In this document: piece after piece, positions 52,946 through 62,852 of the stretch
Layout: each line of letters begins with the position of its first letter
Position numbering within the stretch: the first letter of the stretch is position 1
NCBI RefSeq assembly: GCF_023715785.1
Contig: NZ_JAMBOX010000013.1
Location: 62,001-126,000 of the forward strand
Source of the DNA: Neobacillus niacini
GTDB lineage: Bacteria; Bacillota; Bacilli; Bacillales; Cytobacillaceae
DNA: 64,000 nucleotides
Direction: 5' to 3'
Made by a program: the position numbers and the translations under genes
Notes under the pieces: model-generated
The model's input: only the letters and a program-made list of their open reading frames with translations
The model's database searches: none
What the model was told of the DNA's origin: nothing

Positions 52946-55933
52946 TTGAAAATTGTCTCGATGCATATATACGGTTATGGGCAATTAGAAAATATCCAAA
53001 TCGATAATTTAGCAGATTTTCAAGTTTTTTTTGGCGAGAACGAAGCTGGTAAATCGACCATTATGTCCTTTATTAACAGTGTTTTATTCGGGTTCCCGAC
53101 AAAACAGCAGGCCGAGCTGCGTTATGAGCCAAAGCACAGCACGAAGTACGGGGGCAGTATCAGAATTTTTCATGAAGAGTTTGGGTTTGCTGTGATTGAA
53201 CGTGTTAAAGGCAAGGCCGCTGGCGATGTAAAAGTCAACTTGGACAATGGCACTTTTGGCGGCGAAGAGCTTTTAAAAAACCTGTTGGGGAATTTTGATA
53301 AAGGACTGTTCCAGGCCATTTACTCATTCAATATTCATGGGCTGCAAAATATTCATCAAATGAAGGGGGAAGAGTTGGGCAGATTTCTGTTTTCAGCTGG
53401 AACCTTGGGAACGGAACGGCTGGCAAAGGCAGAAGCAGAGCTTCAAAAGGAGCTCGATTCCCGGTTTAAGCCTGGCGGGAAAAAGCCTCCATTAAACGAA
53501 AAATTGCATGAGCTTCATGAAATCAATGGGGAATTAAAAAATGCCGCGGCAAAAGTGAAGGAATATGAACCGCTGATTGAAAAAAGAGAAAGGTTTCTCC
53601 AGGAATCGGAAAAAATCAATCAGGAGTTGGCAGATGTTCATCAACAATCGGAGAAATTAACCGAATGGAAACGAGTCCAATCGTTTGTAAAGGAAGAAAA
53701 GCTGACGCTAAATGAGCTTGAAGAACTGGGGCAGATCCAGTTTCCTGTCCGTGGCTTGGAAAGGCTGCAACAGCTAAATCAACTCATTCTTCCCCACAAG
53801 GCAGAACTAGTCAGCATGGAAGAAAGAATGAAAAAAGCAAAGCTTGATCTAGTTGAGCTTGAACCTGATGAATCACTCGCAAAAGACGAGCCTGTCATTG
53901 TGAATTTGCTTAATCAAATTCCTGTATTGGAACAATTAACCCTTGAAAAAGGTCAGTATGAACAAAAATTGGCACACTTGGAAAAAGAGCTTGCCGTCAT
54001 TAACGAGAAACTCCATTTGCCGTTAAACGAAGAAGATATTCTAGCAATCAATACAAATATATATATGAAAAAACAGGTTGAAGACATTTCTAGACGCGGT
54101 CAAAAGCTGTTGGAAACGAAGGCTGACCACGATCATTTGCTTCAAGAAGAAAAAAATGCGCTAGAACTAATGGAAAAGGAAGTACAGCTAACGTCTAGTC
54201 TGTGCCTGCCAAAACAAGAACGTGCACTTCTGGAGGAGCAGGTACAGGGAAATGATAAAAGAAGCCTTGAAGAAGAATTAAGGACCATTAGGGACAAACG
54301 AGGTTTTTACCAGCATTCACTGGAATTGGAGCAGGCATCCAGAACAAGGATAAAGCAGCAATTTTTTACTATTGAGTTAATTCTAATTGGATTAACCGTC
54401 TACGGTGCGCTTACAAAGCAATGGATTTTGATGTTTCTGGGCTTCGGGGCCTGTGTTGTTTTTGCTGTGTTTATGTTCCAGAACCTAAAAAATTCGAAAC
54501 AAAAAGAAACCAATCGAAGGCTGGAGGATTTAAAAAAGCAAGAAACAAGAATAATCGAGAAACTCCAGTCGGCAGCAAATCTCGACATAGAAATGGCTGA
54601 GGAAAAGTTAAAGCGAGACAACCTACGAATCGAGCAGCTGCAAGTTATGAAAGTAAAGCTCGAGCAGCAGCAAGCCCAACTTCAAAGAGCGATGGACAAA
54701 TTAGAAATCTGGGAGCAGGAGTCTAACGACCATCGAAAAGCGCTGTTGATGATCGGTAACGAGCTGAAAATACCCGAATATATGGCTGCTTCGTTTTTGC
54801 TGGAGGCTTTCGGCCAAATCGAAAAGTTTAAAGAGATCTGCCGGGAGAAACATCAGCTCCTTGAAAAAATAGCGAACATCAATCAGCAACAAAAGCAGAT
54901 TACGGACGAGCTAAAATACTATGAAAATCGCTATTTGTCTGAAAAAGGCCTGGATTTACATAAAACAGTCTATTTATTGAAGAAGAAGCTGGAGGAAGAA
55001 CAGGAAAAACGGATTAAGCTTCGAGAAAGACGTGCAAAGTTTCTGGAAATGGAATCTGACCTGCAGCAAAAGAATAAAGAGCAAGAACAGCTGGAAGCTG
55101 AATATATCAAGTTGTTGGGTGAAGCGAATGTGGAAACTTCGCAGGAATTCTATGAACTTGGCGAAAAAGCGGAAAGACGGAGTGAGCTTTTGGATAAGCT
55201 CGAGAGCCTTCAAGGAAGGCTTCAATTCTCCATCCTGTCAAAAGAAGAGTGTGAACATTACTTACACATTCATAATTGGGATGATTTAATTGAAGAGTGT
55301 CAGCAGCGTTCGCGGCAATTACAAGCTCGATTAAAGGAATTGCAAGAAGCCCAGGCCAAGGTCAAAGTTGAGATTGGGCTGCTTGAAGAAGGCGGGACCT
55401 ATTCCGAAATCCTTCATCTCTACAAACAGAAAAAATTCGATCTGGAAGAGATGGCTAAAGAGTGGGCTATTTATTCACTGGCCCAACATATTCTTTTGGA
55501 GACAGTTGAAAAATACAAGAGTGAGCATTTGCCGCGAATGTTGGAGAAAGCAGAGGAATTTTTGGAGTTTCTTACAAGTGGAAACTACCAAAGAATTCAC
55601 CCTCATCCAATCGGGATCGGATTCCTAGTCGAAAGGAAGGATCATACCCTATTTGAAGCGAATGAATTAAGCCAGGCCACTACAGAACAACTTTATGTTT
55701 CTATTAGATTGGCTTTGGCGATCACTTTATATGAAAAATATCAGTTTCCGATTATCATTGATGATGGCTTCGTTAATTTTGATGCTGCCAGAACGCAAAG
55801 GGTCATTGAGCTGCTAAAAAGCTTGGGACAAAAGCAAATTTTATTTTTCACTTGTCATCAGCATTTACTGCCGTTATTTCCTAAGGAAAATATTATTCAA
55901 TTGGATAAAGGTGCTGTTCAGATAATTTCATAG
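52946..55933 (+). CDS. yhaN: SbcC/Rad50-like ATPase YhaN
   Basis: 995 residues from a TTG with GAAGGGAG upstream. The N-terminal P-loop GENEAGKSTIMSF and C-terminal Walker B IIIDDGFVNFDAAR flank two long coiled coils (200-470 and 520-860). Near 475-515 two hydrophobic segments (ELILIGLTVYGALTKQWILM) form a membrane hairpin, a known oddity of YhaN-type proteins compared with cytosolic SbcC. It pairs with YhaO in DNA end processing. Confidence 0.92.
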   Translation: MKIVSMHIYGYGQLENIQIDNLADFQVFFGENEAGKSTIMSFINSVLFGFPTKQQAELRYEPKHSTKYGGSIRIFHEEFGFAVIERVKGKAAGDVKVNLDNGTFGGEELLKNLLGNFDKGLFQAIYSFNIHGLQNIHQMKGEELGRFLFSAGTLGTERLAKAEAELQKELDSRFKPGGKKPPLNEKLHELHEINGELKNAAAKVKEYEPLIEKRERFLQESEKINQELADVHQQSEKLTEWKRVQSFVKEEKLTLNELEELGQIQFPVRGLERLQQLNQLILPHKAELVSMEERMKKAKLDLVELEPDESLAKDEPVIVNLLNQIPVLEQLTLEKGQYEQKLAHLEKELAVINEKLHLPLNEEDILAINTNIYMKKQVEDISRRGQKLLETKADHDHLLQEEKNALELMEKEVQLTSSLCLPKQERALLEEQVQGNDKRSLEEELRTIRDKRGFYQHSLELEQASRTRIKQQFFTIELILIGLTVYGALTKQWILMFLGFGACVVFAVFMFQNLKNSKQKETNRRLEDLKKQETRIIEKLQSAANLDIEMAEEKLKRDNLRIEQLQVMKVKLEQQQAQLQRAMDKLEIWEQESNDHRKALLMIGNELKIPEYMAASFLLEAFGQIEKFKEICREKHQLLEKIANINQQQKQITDELKYYENRYLSEKGLDLHKTVYLLKKKLEEEQEKRIKLRERRAKFLEMESDLQQKNKEQEQLEAEYIKLLGEANVETSQEFYELGEKAERRSELLDKLESLQGRLQFSILSKEECEHYLHIHNWDDLIEECQQRSRQLQARLKELQEAQAKVKVEIGLLEEGGTYSEILHLYKQKKFDLEEMAKEWAIYSLAQHILLETVEKYKSEHLPRMLEKAEEFLEFLTSGNYQRIHPHPIGIGFLVERKDHTLFEANELSQATTEQLYVSIRLALAITLYEKYQFPIIIDDGFVNFDAARTQRVIELLKSLGQKQILFFTCHQHLLPLFPKENIIQLDKGAVQIIS

Positions 55934-55985
55934 AATAAAAGTGGATTATGGTATACTTTAGCTAGAGGGAAGGAGCGTGGAGTGG

Positions 55986-56930
55986 TTGGCAAAAGGAATT
56001 TTGCATTATGAAGTCGGGGATCAGGTAGAATTATTCCTATTAATAAAAAATTCAACAAAAGGGATTGCCAGTAACGGGAAGCCGTTTTTGACCTTAATCC
56101 TACAGGACCAAAGCGGTGAAATTGAGGCAAAGCTTTGGGATGCAAATGAAGAGGATGAAAAAAATTATGCTCCACAATCGATTGTAAAAATCCTTGGGGA
56201 TGTCCAGAATTATCGTGGCAAAAGCCAATTGAAAATCCGCCAGATTCGCAAGACCAATCCTGCTGATAGTGTAAAGCTGGAGGATTTCCTTGAGACTGCG
56301 CCATTAAGCCAGGATCAGATGGTCAGCAAGATAACCCAATATATTTTTGATATGAAAAATCCGAACATCCAGCGGATTACCCGCCATTTGATCAAAAAAC
56401 ACCAAAAAGCGTTTCTTGAATATCCGGCAGCTACTAAAAATCATCATGAATTTGTCTCGGGACTTGCCTATCATGTTGTCAGCATGCTTGATTTAGCGAA
56501 GGCAATTGCCGATCTTTATCCGAGCCTTGATCGGGACCTGTTGTATGCGGGAGTCATTTTGCACGATATGGGCAAGGTTATGGAGCTGTCCGGCCCGATT
56601 TCAACAGTCTATACACTGGAGGGCAACTTGCTCGGTCATATCACCATCATGATTACTGAAATCGGCAAAGCGGCCGATGAGCTGGGAATTAAAGGAGAAG
56701 AAGTATTAATCCTTCAGCATTTGGTCCTTAGCCATCATGGAAAAGCTGAATGGGGCAGCCCAAAACCACCGCTTGTGAAAGAAGCGGAAATCCTTCATTA
56801 TATAGACAATCTAGATGCAAAAATGAACATGCTCGATCGTGCTTTGGAAAGAGTCAAGCCTGGCGAATTTACCGAGCGCGTTTTCGCTTTGGATAATCGT
56901 TCATTCTATAAACCTGTTTTTCACAAATAA
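55986..56930 (+). CDS. yhaM: 3'-5' exoribonuclease YhaM
   Basis: 314 residues from the TTG at 55986 (GGAAGGAG ten bases upstream); this gives the exact B. subtilis length. N-terminal OB fold ([20 protein letters not shown]) and C-terminal HD domain ([15 protein letters not shown], with [13 protein letters not shown] and [13 protein letters not shown] as further metal ligands). It degrades RNA from the 3' end. Follows yhaN as in B. subtilis. Confidence 0.94.
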   Translation: MAKGILHYEVGDQVELFLLIKNSTKGIASNGKPFLTLILQDQSGEIEAKLWDANEEDEKNYAPQSIVKILGDVQNYRGKSQLKIRQIRKTNPADSVKLEDFLETAPLSQDQMVSKITQYIFDMKNPNIQRITRHLIKKHQKAFLEYPAATKNHHEFVSGLAYHVVSMLDLAKAIADLYPSLDRDLLYAGVILHDMGKVMELSGPISTVYTLEGNLLGHITIMITEIGKAADELGIKGEEVLILQHLVLSHHGKAEWGSPKPPLVKEAEILHYIDNLDAKMNMLDRALERVKPGEFTERVFALDNRSFYKPVFHK

Positions 56931-56957
56931 CCCGAGTTCCGGGTTATTTTTTTTTGC
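56925..56957 (+). terminator. Terminator after yhaM
   Basis: AATAACCCG / CGGGTTATT stem followed by TTTTTTT. Confidence 0.88.
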
Positions 56958-57016
56958 CAGTAAGCATAATTATGTAGTAAAAAAGTGGACAACCACTTTG
57001 AAAGGAGCAAGCGAAA

Positions 57017-57208
57017 TTGACTATTCCTATTTGGGTTTATGCAGTAGTGGTTGGAATTATCCTCAGTGCGTTAATGGCCATCAAGACAGGAAGAGAAGAG
57101 CGTGAATTGGAAATGGAGGATATCGAGCGTGAGGGCGAGATTTACATGAAGCGCCTGGAGCGGGAAAAGGAAGCACGAAAGGGACACAGTCAAAGTGCAA
57201 CAGAATAA
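57017..57208 (+). CDS. yhaL: Sporulation protein YhaL
   Basis: 63 residues from a TTG behind AAAGGAGC. One N-terminal membrane helix (IWVYAVVVGIILSALMAI) and a charged cytoplasmic helix (ELEMEDIEREGEIYMKRLER). It matches the YhaL family, known as a sporulation-associated protein in B. subtilis and encoded next to prsA. Confidence 0.85.
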   Translation: MTIPIWVYAVVVGIILSALMAIKTGREERELEMEDIEREGEIYMKRLEREKEARKGHSQSATE

Positions 57209-57209
57209 A

Positions 57210-57245
57210 TAGAAGAGCGGAAGCCTAAGGCGCTTCCGCTTTTCT
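57210..57245. terminator. Terminator between yhaL and prsA
   Basis: AGCGGAAGC / GCTTCCGCT stem followed by TTTC; its right half equals the end of the repeat at 15668-15785. Confidence 0.8.
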
Positions 57246-57247
57246 TA

Positions 57248-58114
57248 TTAATGGGCAGCTGTTCCGAGATTAAGGGCGTCTTTCAAGTCTTTGTCCTTGA
57301 TTTTTACATCCGCTTCTTTCAGTTCCTTCTGCATAACTTCATTGATTTTCTCACTTGTTAGTTGTGTAGATTTAAATTCTTTTTCAAGATCTTTTTTTAC
57401 TTTATCAAAAGAAGCATTTTCTCTTGTTTCAGTGACTTCAATAATATGGTATCCAAATTGGCTTTTCACTGGTGCACTAATTTCATTAGCTTTCAGTGCA
57501 AATGCAGCTTTTAGAAAGTCCTCATCCATTTGCGCATCAGGGCCAAACCATCCAAGGTCTCCGCCAGCAGCTTTTGCAGCTTGGTCCGTAGAGTAAGTAT
57601 TGCTTACGTCTTCAAACTTTTCCCCGGCATCCAGCTTTGCTTTCACTTCGTTTGCAGTTGCTTCATCTTCAACAAGTATGTGGCGGGCTTTGATCTGTTT
57701 TTTATAGGTGTTTTCGAAGTAATCTTTTAATTCTTTATCAGACACCTTAATATTTTCCATCGCAGCTTTTTCTTGAAGCATGCCAAGTTTCATTGTTTTC
57801 TTCAAGTCTGCTTCACTTTTGTAGCCATATTGCTGAAGTGTCATTTCAAAGTTCGCACCAAGGTCAGCTTTTAATTGCTCGATTTTTTCGTCCAATTCTT
57901 TGTCTGTCACTTTATATTTTTTGGACAGAACCTTTTCATAAACGAGCTGTTGCAGTGCTTGCTCCCCGAATTTATCCTTCATGACATTATAAAGCTCTTC
58001 TTGGCTTACATCACCTGCTTTAGTCTCTGCGACTTTTTCAGAACTTGCCCCATTACATGCACTTAATCCAAGAACCCCACCGGCAATTGTGAGGGCTAAT
58101 ATCCATTTTTTCAT
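57248..58114 (-). CDS. prsA: Foldase lipoprotein PrsA
   Basis: 288 residues. Lipoprotein signal peptide with lipobox LGLSAC; N-terminal chaperone helices (EELYNVMKDKFGEQALQQLV); a parvulin prolyl isomerase domain at about 135-230 (KARHILVEDEATANEVKAKL, DLGWFGPDAQMDEDF, SQFGYHIIEV); C-terminal helices. It folds exported proteins outside the membrane and is essential in B. subtilis. Convergent with yhaL. Confidence 0.95.
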   Translation of the reverse strand: MKKWILALTIAGGVLGLSACNGASSEKVAETKAGDVSQEELYNVMKDKFGEQALQQLVYEKVLSKKYKVTDKELDEKIEQLKADLGANFEMTLQQYGYKSEADLKKTMKLGMLQEKAAMENIKVSDKELKDYFENTYKKQIKARHILVEDEATANEVKAKLDAGEKFEDVSNTYSTDQAAKAAGGDLGWFGPDAQMDEDFLKAAFALKANEISAPVKSQFGYHIIEVTETRENASFDKVKKDLEKEFKSTQLTSEKINEVMQKELKEADVKIKDKDLKDALNLGTAAH

Positions 58115-58403
58115 GATTTTTCTCTCCTAAACAGTAAATTCTTTTGGGCTTTTGTCCACATCCTCTACTATAACATAAATGGGAACGGCTGCAAAAATAT
58201 ATTCATTTTTTTGCCTTAATTGAAATATACACCATGTCTTGGGTAGACTTTCCCGAAAAATGAGGCAAGGGCCTAGTCGAAATGAATATCGAATGAATAG
58301 TATATCGTAGCAATAAATGAAAACTAGCTATGGACGATTCCGTTAGGACGGTTCATGAGGCTGGTTGAATTTATGCGTTATGACAATAAAGGAGGTAAAG
58401 AGC

Positions 58404-58496
58404 ATGTCAGGAGGAGCAGGTTACGGAGCAGGCTTTGCGTTAATCGTAGTTCTTTTCATCCTATTGGTTATCGTTGGGGCATCTTGGATTTGGTAA
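58404..58496 (+). CDS. YjcZ-family sporulation miniprotein
   Basis: 30 residues with AAGGAGG nine bases before the ATG: a Gly-rich head (SGGAGYGAGFAL) and one membrane helix (VVLFILLVIVGASWIW). This is the pattern of the YjcZ-type sporulation proteins common in bacilli. The gap between it and prsA (58115-58403) carries both promoters and nothing else visible. Confidence 0.85.
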   Translation: MSGGAGYGAGFALIVVLFILLVIVGASWIW

Positions 58497-58507
58497 TGAG
58501 GCAATAG

Positions 58508-58545
58508 GAAAAGCGATGAGAATACACTCATCGCTTGTTTTTTTT
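58508..58545 (+). terminator. Terminator after the YjcZ-type gene
   Basis: AAGCGATGAG / CTCATCGCTT stem followed by GTTTTTTTT. Confidence 0.9.
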
Positions 58546-58555
58546 GCATGTTCTA

Positions 58556-58738
58556 CTATGTATACAGGATTTCCACATACGAAGAAACCAGCAGAATGGT
58601 GACCAGTACGTTAATAGTCCGAAAAACTTTGTGCTGACGGTCTTCAGGTATTTCTTTTTGGATGCAAAGGGTGGTCGTCATTTTATTGACATAAAATAAG
58701 ATAAAAACGGCCAAGACAATAAAAATGGAGATCATCAC
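58556..58738 (-). CDS. Small membrane protein of unknown function
   Basis: 60 residues behind AAGGAGGGAA. Two membrane helices (ISIFIVLAVFILFYV and INVLVTILLVSSYVEIL) joined by a charged loop (QKEIPEDRQHK). No family recognised. Confidence 0.6.
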   Translation of the reverse strand: MMISIFIVLAVFILFYVNKMTTTLCIQKEIPEDRQHKVFRTINVLVTILLVSSYVEILYT

Positions 58739-58955
58739 TGATTCCCTCCTTATGGTTAATACTGCGCTTTTCTCTTTACAATATCAAAAATTGCCTCAAA
58801 AAGATAGTGATATAGATTGGATGAATGGCAGATTATTTTTTTGCACGCGCATCTCGATTCTTCATTTTTTGCTATTCCAGACAAAAGGTTTACCCTTGCC
58901 GGAAATGGGTGAATAATAAACATATAAAGATTTACAATGGAATGAGGATTTCAAT

Positions 58956-59294
58956 ATGCAGGAATATGAACGGCTAAAAGCAAGGGTGGATTTACTCCAA
59001 TATCATCAAAAGTTGTTATTGGAGCTGGTGGATAACCCTAAGCTTCCATTTTATCGATTAGTGATCGAGTCCGGGATAACCGAAACTGAAATCACCAATT
59101 TTTATACTTTATGTGATAAGTTGAGCAAAAAAATGGCAGAACAAAAAGCGGAAGGATATGTGAACTTTCATCCGCTTTTCGAAAAGCTATTATTTTCCAT
59201 GCCGGCAAGTCTGGATGCAAGTAAGGTTGTAAAGGCCTGCTTAGATCAAGATTTATACAGGCCCTTGTTTATAGAGTTCGCCAAATACATTTAA
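58956..59294 (+). CDS. yhaI: YhaI, DUF1878 protein
   Basis: 112 residues, all helical ([20 protein letters not shown], then [20 protein letters not shown]). Length and pattern match YhaI of B. subtilis, function unknown. It is convergent with hpr and the two genes overlap by four bases at their 3' ends. Confidence 0.85.
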   Translation: MQEYERLKARVDLLQYHQKLLLELVDNPKLPFYRLVIESGITETEITNFYTLCDKLSKKMAEQKAEGYVNFHPLFEKLLFSMPASLDASKVVKACLDQDLYRPLFIEFAKYI

Positions 59295-59878
59295 CAACTA
59301 TAGGCCAGTTCATGTTCTTCAGTGCTTTCCGCTTTTTTAAGCCTGCCATTTTCTTCGATAAATTTGGTTTCAATATTATGGAAGGAACGCTCGAAAATTT
59401 CCATGAAATCATCGCCATAAATGTTGCGAATGATGGCCATTATTTCAATAATATCCGGAAACTTGCCATACAAGGCCCTTAACGGCAATGCGCCAGTGAA
59501 TGCAGCATTTCCATCCGGGTGATAGGTTTCCATTGATTTTAGGAGAAGGTCCTCGCCTTCCTTAGTCAACTGGATGTAAGTATTGCGCTTATCATTTTCT
59601 TTTTTTGAAAACTTCAACAAACCTCTCTCTTCTAACTTTTTCGAAAAATTAAAAGCGGTTGAGACGTGCATTACCCCAAATTTTGCAACATCAGAGATCG
59701 AAGCACCATTTAAATGATAGGCAATCCAAAGAATATGGTGTTCATTAATATTTAAATCATACGGTTTAATCCATTGCTGCCAGTCTTTCTCAATTGACTT
59801 CCATAACGCTTTACTAAGTTGGGCAATTCTTTGACTAAAAAGCATCGCTTCCTTCATTGAATATTCTTTCTCTGTCAT
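59291..59878 (-). CDS. hpr: Transition-state regulator ScoC/Hpr
   Basis: About 195 residues; the ATG at 59878 has GGTGA eight bases upstream. MarR-type winged helix in residues 45-115 ([40 protein letters not shown]), nearly identical to B. subtilis Hpr. It represses exoprotease and sporulation genes during growth. The 295 bp upstream (59879-60173) are AT-rich and hold no gene. Confidence 0.95.
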   Translation of the reverse strand: MTEKEYSMKEAMLFSQRIAQLSKALWKSIEKDWQQWIKPYDLNINEHHILWIAYHLNGASISDVAKFGVMHVSTAFNFSKKLEERGLLKFSKKENDKRNTYIQLTKEGEDLLLKSMETYHPDGNAAFTGALPLRALYGKFPDIIEIMAIIRNIYGDDFMEIFERSFHNIETKFIEENGRLKKAESTEEHELAYSC

Positions 59879-60173
59879 CCCCATTTTCACCTACTTTATT
59901 ATTACTCTACTATCATTATGCCAATAAAATAAAAATTAATAAAGAAAAAATTCACAAAATTTTAGAAATTGTAATACTTATATTTTAATTTTTAATATAA
60001 TTCGGTTTTATTTTCATTATTCCTGCTAGAAATTGGCAACTTTTTAGAAAAATAATAGATAAAAAGATTTCCTCAAATAGTTTAGCCTATCCGTCTCATA
60101 GGAATGGACGATAAAACATATAATTAGTTACAACATCATTCAAAATATTGAATCCTATCAGGGGGACAACAAA

Positions 60174-60365
60174 ATGAAGAGTGCTGCTGTGATCTTTTTT
60201 ATTTTATGTGCCATTTCGTTTTTGGGTGCCGGTAAATATTTTATGGACTTGCAAAGACCTGGTGTTTATCCACCGAAGCAGGTGTTAAAGAAACGGGCTG
60301 GAACTTTGGCTGCAGGTGGAGGGGTCTGTTTGTTGATAGGGTTCCTTTTATCTTTCTTTCGATAG
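60174..60365 (+). CDS. Small two-helix membrane protein
   Basis: 63 residues behind AGGGGGACAAC. Two hydrophobic helices (AAVIFFILCAISFLGAG and AGTLAAGGGVCLLIGFLL) separated by a Pro- and Lys-rich loop (RPGVYPPKQVLKKR). Family not recognised; it occupies the place between hpr and trpP where B. subtilis has yhaH, but does not resemble the YtxH-type YhaH. Confidence 0.6.
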   Translation: MKSAAVIFFILCAISFLGAGKYFMDLQRPGVYPPKQVLKKRAGTLAAGGGVCLLIGFLLSFFR

Positions 60366-60376
60366 AATAGCAAATT

Positions 60377-60408
60377 TAAGAAAAGAACCCGGGTGGGTTC
60401 TTTTCTTT
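60377..60408 (+). terminator. Terminator
   Basis: AGAAAAGAACCC / GGGTTCTTTTCT stem between convergent genes. Confidence 0.85.
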
Positions 60409-60425
60409 GTCTGATCATCCCGTCA

Positions 60426-60953
60426 TTATTTTTGAATGACGGCATTTGATGACGATAAGTTTGTTCGTTTAAAAATAGATTGAGCAATTGGATACAAAAT
60501 AACCATTACTACAGTATTAATGGCGGTAGCCGGTAAAACTGCAACTCCAAACAGAGCAGCAAACGGGCCTGGTAAGCCTACGATTAAGTAGGCAGAACCT
60601 AAAAACACCGTACCAGAAACGAGTGTGCCAATCGCAGTCAATACGCCAACACTTACAATGTTAGTTCGGTACTTTTTGAGTGCCAAAAACAAACCGAAAA
60701 AGACCAATGCAGTGATAGGCTTATCAATGATATTTGGAATTTGGCCGCCAGGGAACCCGGTTGTTAATGCAGTTAATACACCGGTAACAATCGATAACAG
60801 GATGACGCTTTTGATTTCAGGAATAAGAATAATTCCCAAAAACATCATCGCCAGCATCATATCCGGCTTAATCGGGAAAGCCGGCATTACCGCATGGAGG
60901 ACAACTCCAATTCCCGCTAATAGTGCTAAGATAGTCAGTTTTTTCGTATTCAT
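60426..60953 (-). CDS. trpP: Tryptophan transporter TrpP
   Basis: 175 residues, five to six membrane helices, matching TrpP/YhaG (LTILALLAGIGVVLHAVMPA, FPIKPDMMLAMMFLGIILIP, FPGGQIPNIIDKPITALVFF). It imports tryptophan. The leader carries a run of GAG/TAG triplets overlapping the ribosome site, the signature of control by TRAP, as known for B. subtilis trpP. Confidence 0.92.
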   Translation of the reverse strand: MNTKKLTILALLAGIGVVLHAVMPAFPIKPDMMLAMMFLGIILIPEIKSVILLSIVTGVLTALTTGFPGGQIPNIIDKPITALVFFGLFLALKKYRTNIVSVGVLTAIGTLVSGTVFLGSAYLIVGLPGPFAALFGVAVLPATAINTVVMVILYPIAQSIFKRTNLSSSNAVIQK

Positions 60954-60955
60954 TT

Positions 60956-60993
60956 CTCATCTCTCCTCTGCTTTTCTAAGCTATTTATCCCTC
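60956..60993 (-). promoter_or_regulatory. TRAP binding site in the trpP leader
   Basis: Read on the minus strand toward the ATG: GAG, TAG-CT-TAG, a seven-base gap containing CAG, then GAG-GA-GAG-AT-GAG-AA-ATG. Two-base spacers between triplets and overlap with the GGAGAG ribosome site fit TRAP blocking of translation when tryptophan is plentiful. Confidence 0.75.
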
Positions 60994-61080
60994 CCGCAGT
61001 GCGCTCATTGCCTGCAGCGAAGAATTTACAAACATTATAACATAATAGTATCCTATAAATAAAGATATAATTTTCAGACA

Positions 61081-61112
61081 ATTAGCACCTTATTTTATGA
61101 AAGGTGCTTGGA
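61081..61112 (-). terminator. Terminator of hit
   Basis: AGCACCTT / AAGGTGCT type stem overlapping the stop codon. Confidence 0.6.
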
Positions 61113-61517
61113 AATGTTGGAGGCAATATCCCGGAGCATTTCTGGCGTGTAGTCGCTTTGATTATTTTTCCAAACTGCCCCGAATCCGTCACCTGTCCCG
61201 TATCGAGGGATTAAATGCAGATGGAAATGGAACACCGATTGGCCGGCTTTTTCCCCATTATTATTAACTGAATTTAAACCGACTGGTTCAAATTCCGTTT
61301 TTAACGCATTGGCGATGGCAGGAACGACTTCATAAAGATTCCTGGCGATTTCGGGTGTCAATTCATAGATGTTTTCTTTATGTACTTTCGGGATTACCAG
61401 CGTATGTCCTTTTGTTACCTGGCTAATGTCGAGAAACGCTAAAACGTGTTCATTTTCAAAAACTTTGGCGGATGGAATTTCCCCATTGACAATTTTACAA
61501 AAAATACAATTACTCAT
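61095..61517 (-). CDS. hit: HIT-family nucleotide hydrolase
   Basis: 140 residues with the HIT motif HFHLHLIPR near residue 98 and the N-terminal zinc-like CIFCKIVNGEIPSAKV. HIT proteins of this branch hydrolyse nucleoside phosphoramidates and similar adenylates. Place between trpP and ecsA matches B. subtilis hit. Confidence 0.95.
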   Translation of the reverse strand: MSNCIFCKIVNGEIPSAKVFENEHVLAFLDISQVTKGHTLVIPKVHKENIYELTPEIARNLYEVVPAIANALKTEFEPVGLNSVNNNGEKAGQSVFHFHLHLIPRYGTGDGFGAVWKNNQSDYTPEMLRDIASNISKHLS

Positions 61518-61639
61518 TTACTCATGCCACAACCTTTCTTCGTTTTGTTTGTATATTTTACCATACAAGGACAGAAAAAGAAAAAGGCAGGATTCGCATG
61601 GAATCCCGCCTTCTCGAAGGGGAAACTGCTTCAATTTTG

Positions 61640-61960
61640 ACGTTCATTAGGAGTGTTCTTTGATAAACACCTCATTTGGCATTAGAGTGTTGTTATAAAG
61701 AATCATCTTTGTTCAAGCTGACCATCCCCTAAGTGTTTTTATTGGTTATCCTCACCTTTAAAAACGGACATAGTCTGCGATAAACACCTCATTTACAGTT
61801 TATTGTCCATAAACTATGGTGTTATTTGAACTCCAAATGGTTACTCTGCACATTGTACATTACAACCATCCCCTTATCTGAAACGTTTTTTAGAAGCTCT
61901 CTGGGTTGAAACGGACATTGTCTTTTGTAGACACCTCATTTCAATTTATGATGAATCTCT
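61640..61960. repeat. Degenerate intergenic repeats before ecsA
   Basis: The phrase (A)ACACCTCATTT preceded by a GGACAT-type block occurs three times: near 61641-61676, 61763-61793 and 61911-61941 (ACGGACATAGTC..ATAAACACCTCATTT and ACGGACATTGTC..GTAGACACCTCATTT are the closest pair). CCATCCCCT also recurs near 61722 and 61867. The rest of 61518-62105 has no gene. These look like decayed tandem copies of a roughly 120-150 bp unit. Confidence 0.5.
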
Positions 61961-62111
61961 TCATCAAGTGAACTCCCCTTCGAAAATTATGATGCCCACC
62001 CGCATAGGTTATATACAAAAATAAACTCAAAAAATTGCTGTTAAAGTTTTTAGTAGCTCAGCCTATTTGATAAAATAGAGAAAAATACCATGCTACGGAA
62101 GGGCGTTGTCA

Positions 62112-62852
62112 ATGGCTTTATTAACAATCGATAACCTTGTCGGAGGTTATACGAGGAATCCTGTGTTAAAAGATATTTCCTTTGAGGTTAAGGAAAAAGA
62201 ATTAGTTGGTTTAATCGGTTTGAATGGGGCGGGAAAAAGTACGTCCATTAAGCACATTATTGGATTGATGGAACCGCACCATGGTGTGATAAAAATAAAT
62301 GGAAAAACATTCACTGAAAATAAAGAGACCTATCGCCGCATGTTTAGCTTTGTTCCGGAAACGCCAATTTTATATGAAGAATTGACGCTTGAGGAGCATT
62401 TGCGTTTGGCCGCGATGGCCTATGGGTTAACCGAGACGGAGTATAACCAGCGAGTGACTCCGCTGCTGTCAGAATTCAGAATGGAAAAACGCTTAAACTG
62501 GTTCCCGGCCCATTTTTCCAAAGGGATGAAACAAAAGGTGATGATTATGTGTGCGTTTTTGGTGCAGCCGTCGCTTTATATTGTTGATGAGCCGTTTGTC
62601 GGCCTCGATCCGTTGGGGATTCAGTCGTTGCTTGATTTGATGAAAAAAATGAAGGATGCGGGAGCGGGGATCTTAATGTCGACCCATATTCTTGCCACCG
62701 CTGAAAAATATTGCGACCGGTTCGTGATTTTACATGAAGGCAAAATTCGGGCTCAGGGGACCTTGGAACAATTAAGGGAGCAATTTTCGATGCCGTCTGC
62801 ATCCCTTGACGACATCTATATTCAATTAACAAAGGAAGAAAATTATGTTTGA
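62112..62852 (+). CDS. ecsA: ABC transporter ATPase EcsA
   Basis: 246 residues; ATG at 62112 with GGAAGGG upstream (an in-frame TTG lies six bases before). Walker A GLNGAGKSTSIK, signature HFSKGMKQKVMI, Walker B LYIVDEPFVGLDPLG. EcsAB influences secretion, competence and intramembrane proteolysis in B. subtilis. It overlaps ecsB by eight bases. Confidence 0.94.
   Translation: MALLTIDNLVGGYTRNPVLKDISFEVKEKELVGLIGLNGAGKSTSIKHIIGLMEPHHGVIKINGKTFTENKETYRRMFSFVPETPILYEELTLEEHLRLAAMAYGLTETEYNQRVTPLLSEFRMEKRLNWFPAHFSKGMKQKVMIMCAFLVQPSLYIVDEPFVGLDPLGIQSLLDLMKKMKDAGAGILMSTHILATAEKYCDRFVILHEGKIRAQGTLEQLREQFSMPSASLDDIYIQLTKEENYV

Noticed and set aside
54340..54480. Membrane segments in YhaN as a frameshift or fusion artefact
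   Set aside because: The frame is continuous and a hydrophobic hairpin in the coiled coil is a known trait of YhaN-type proteins.
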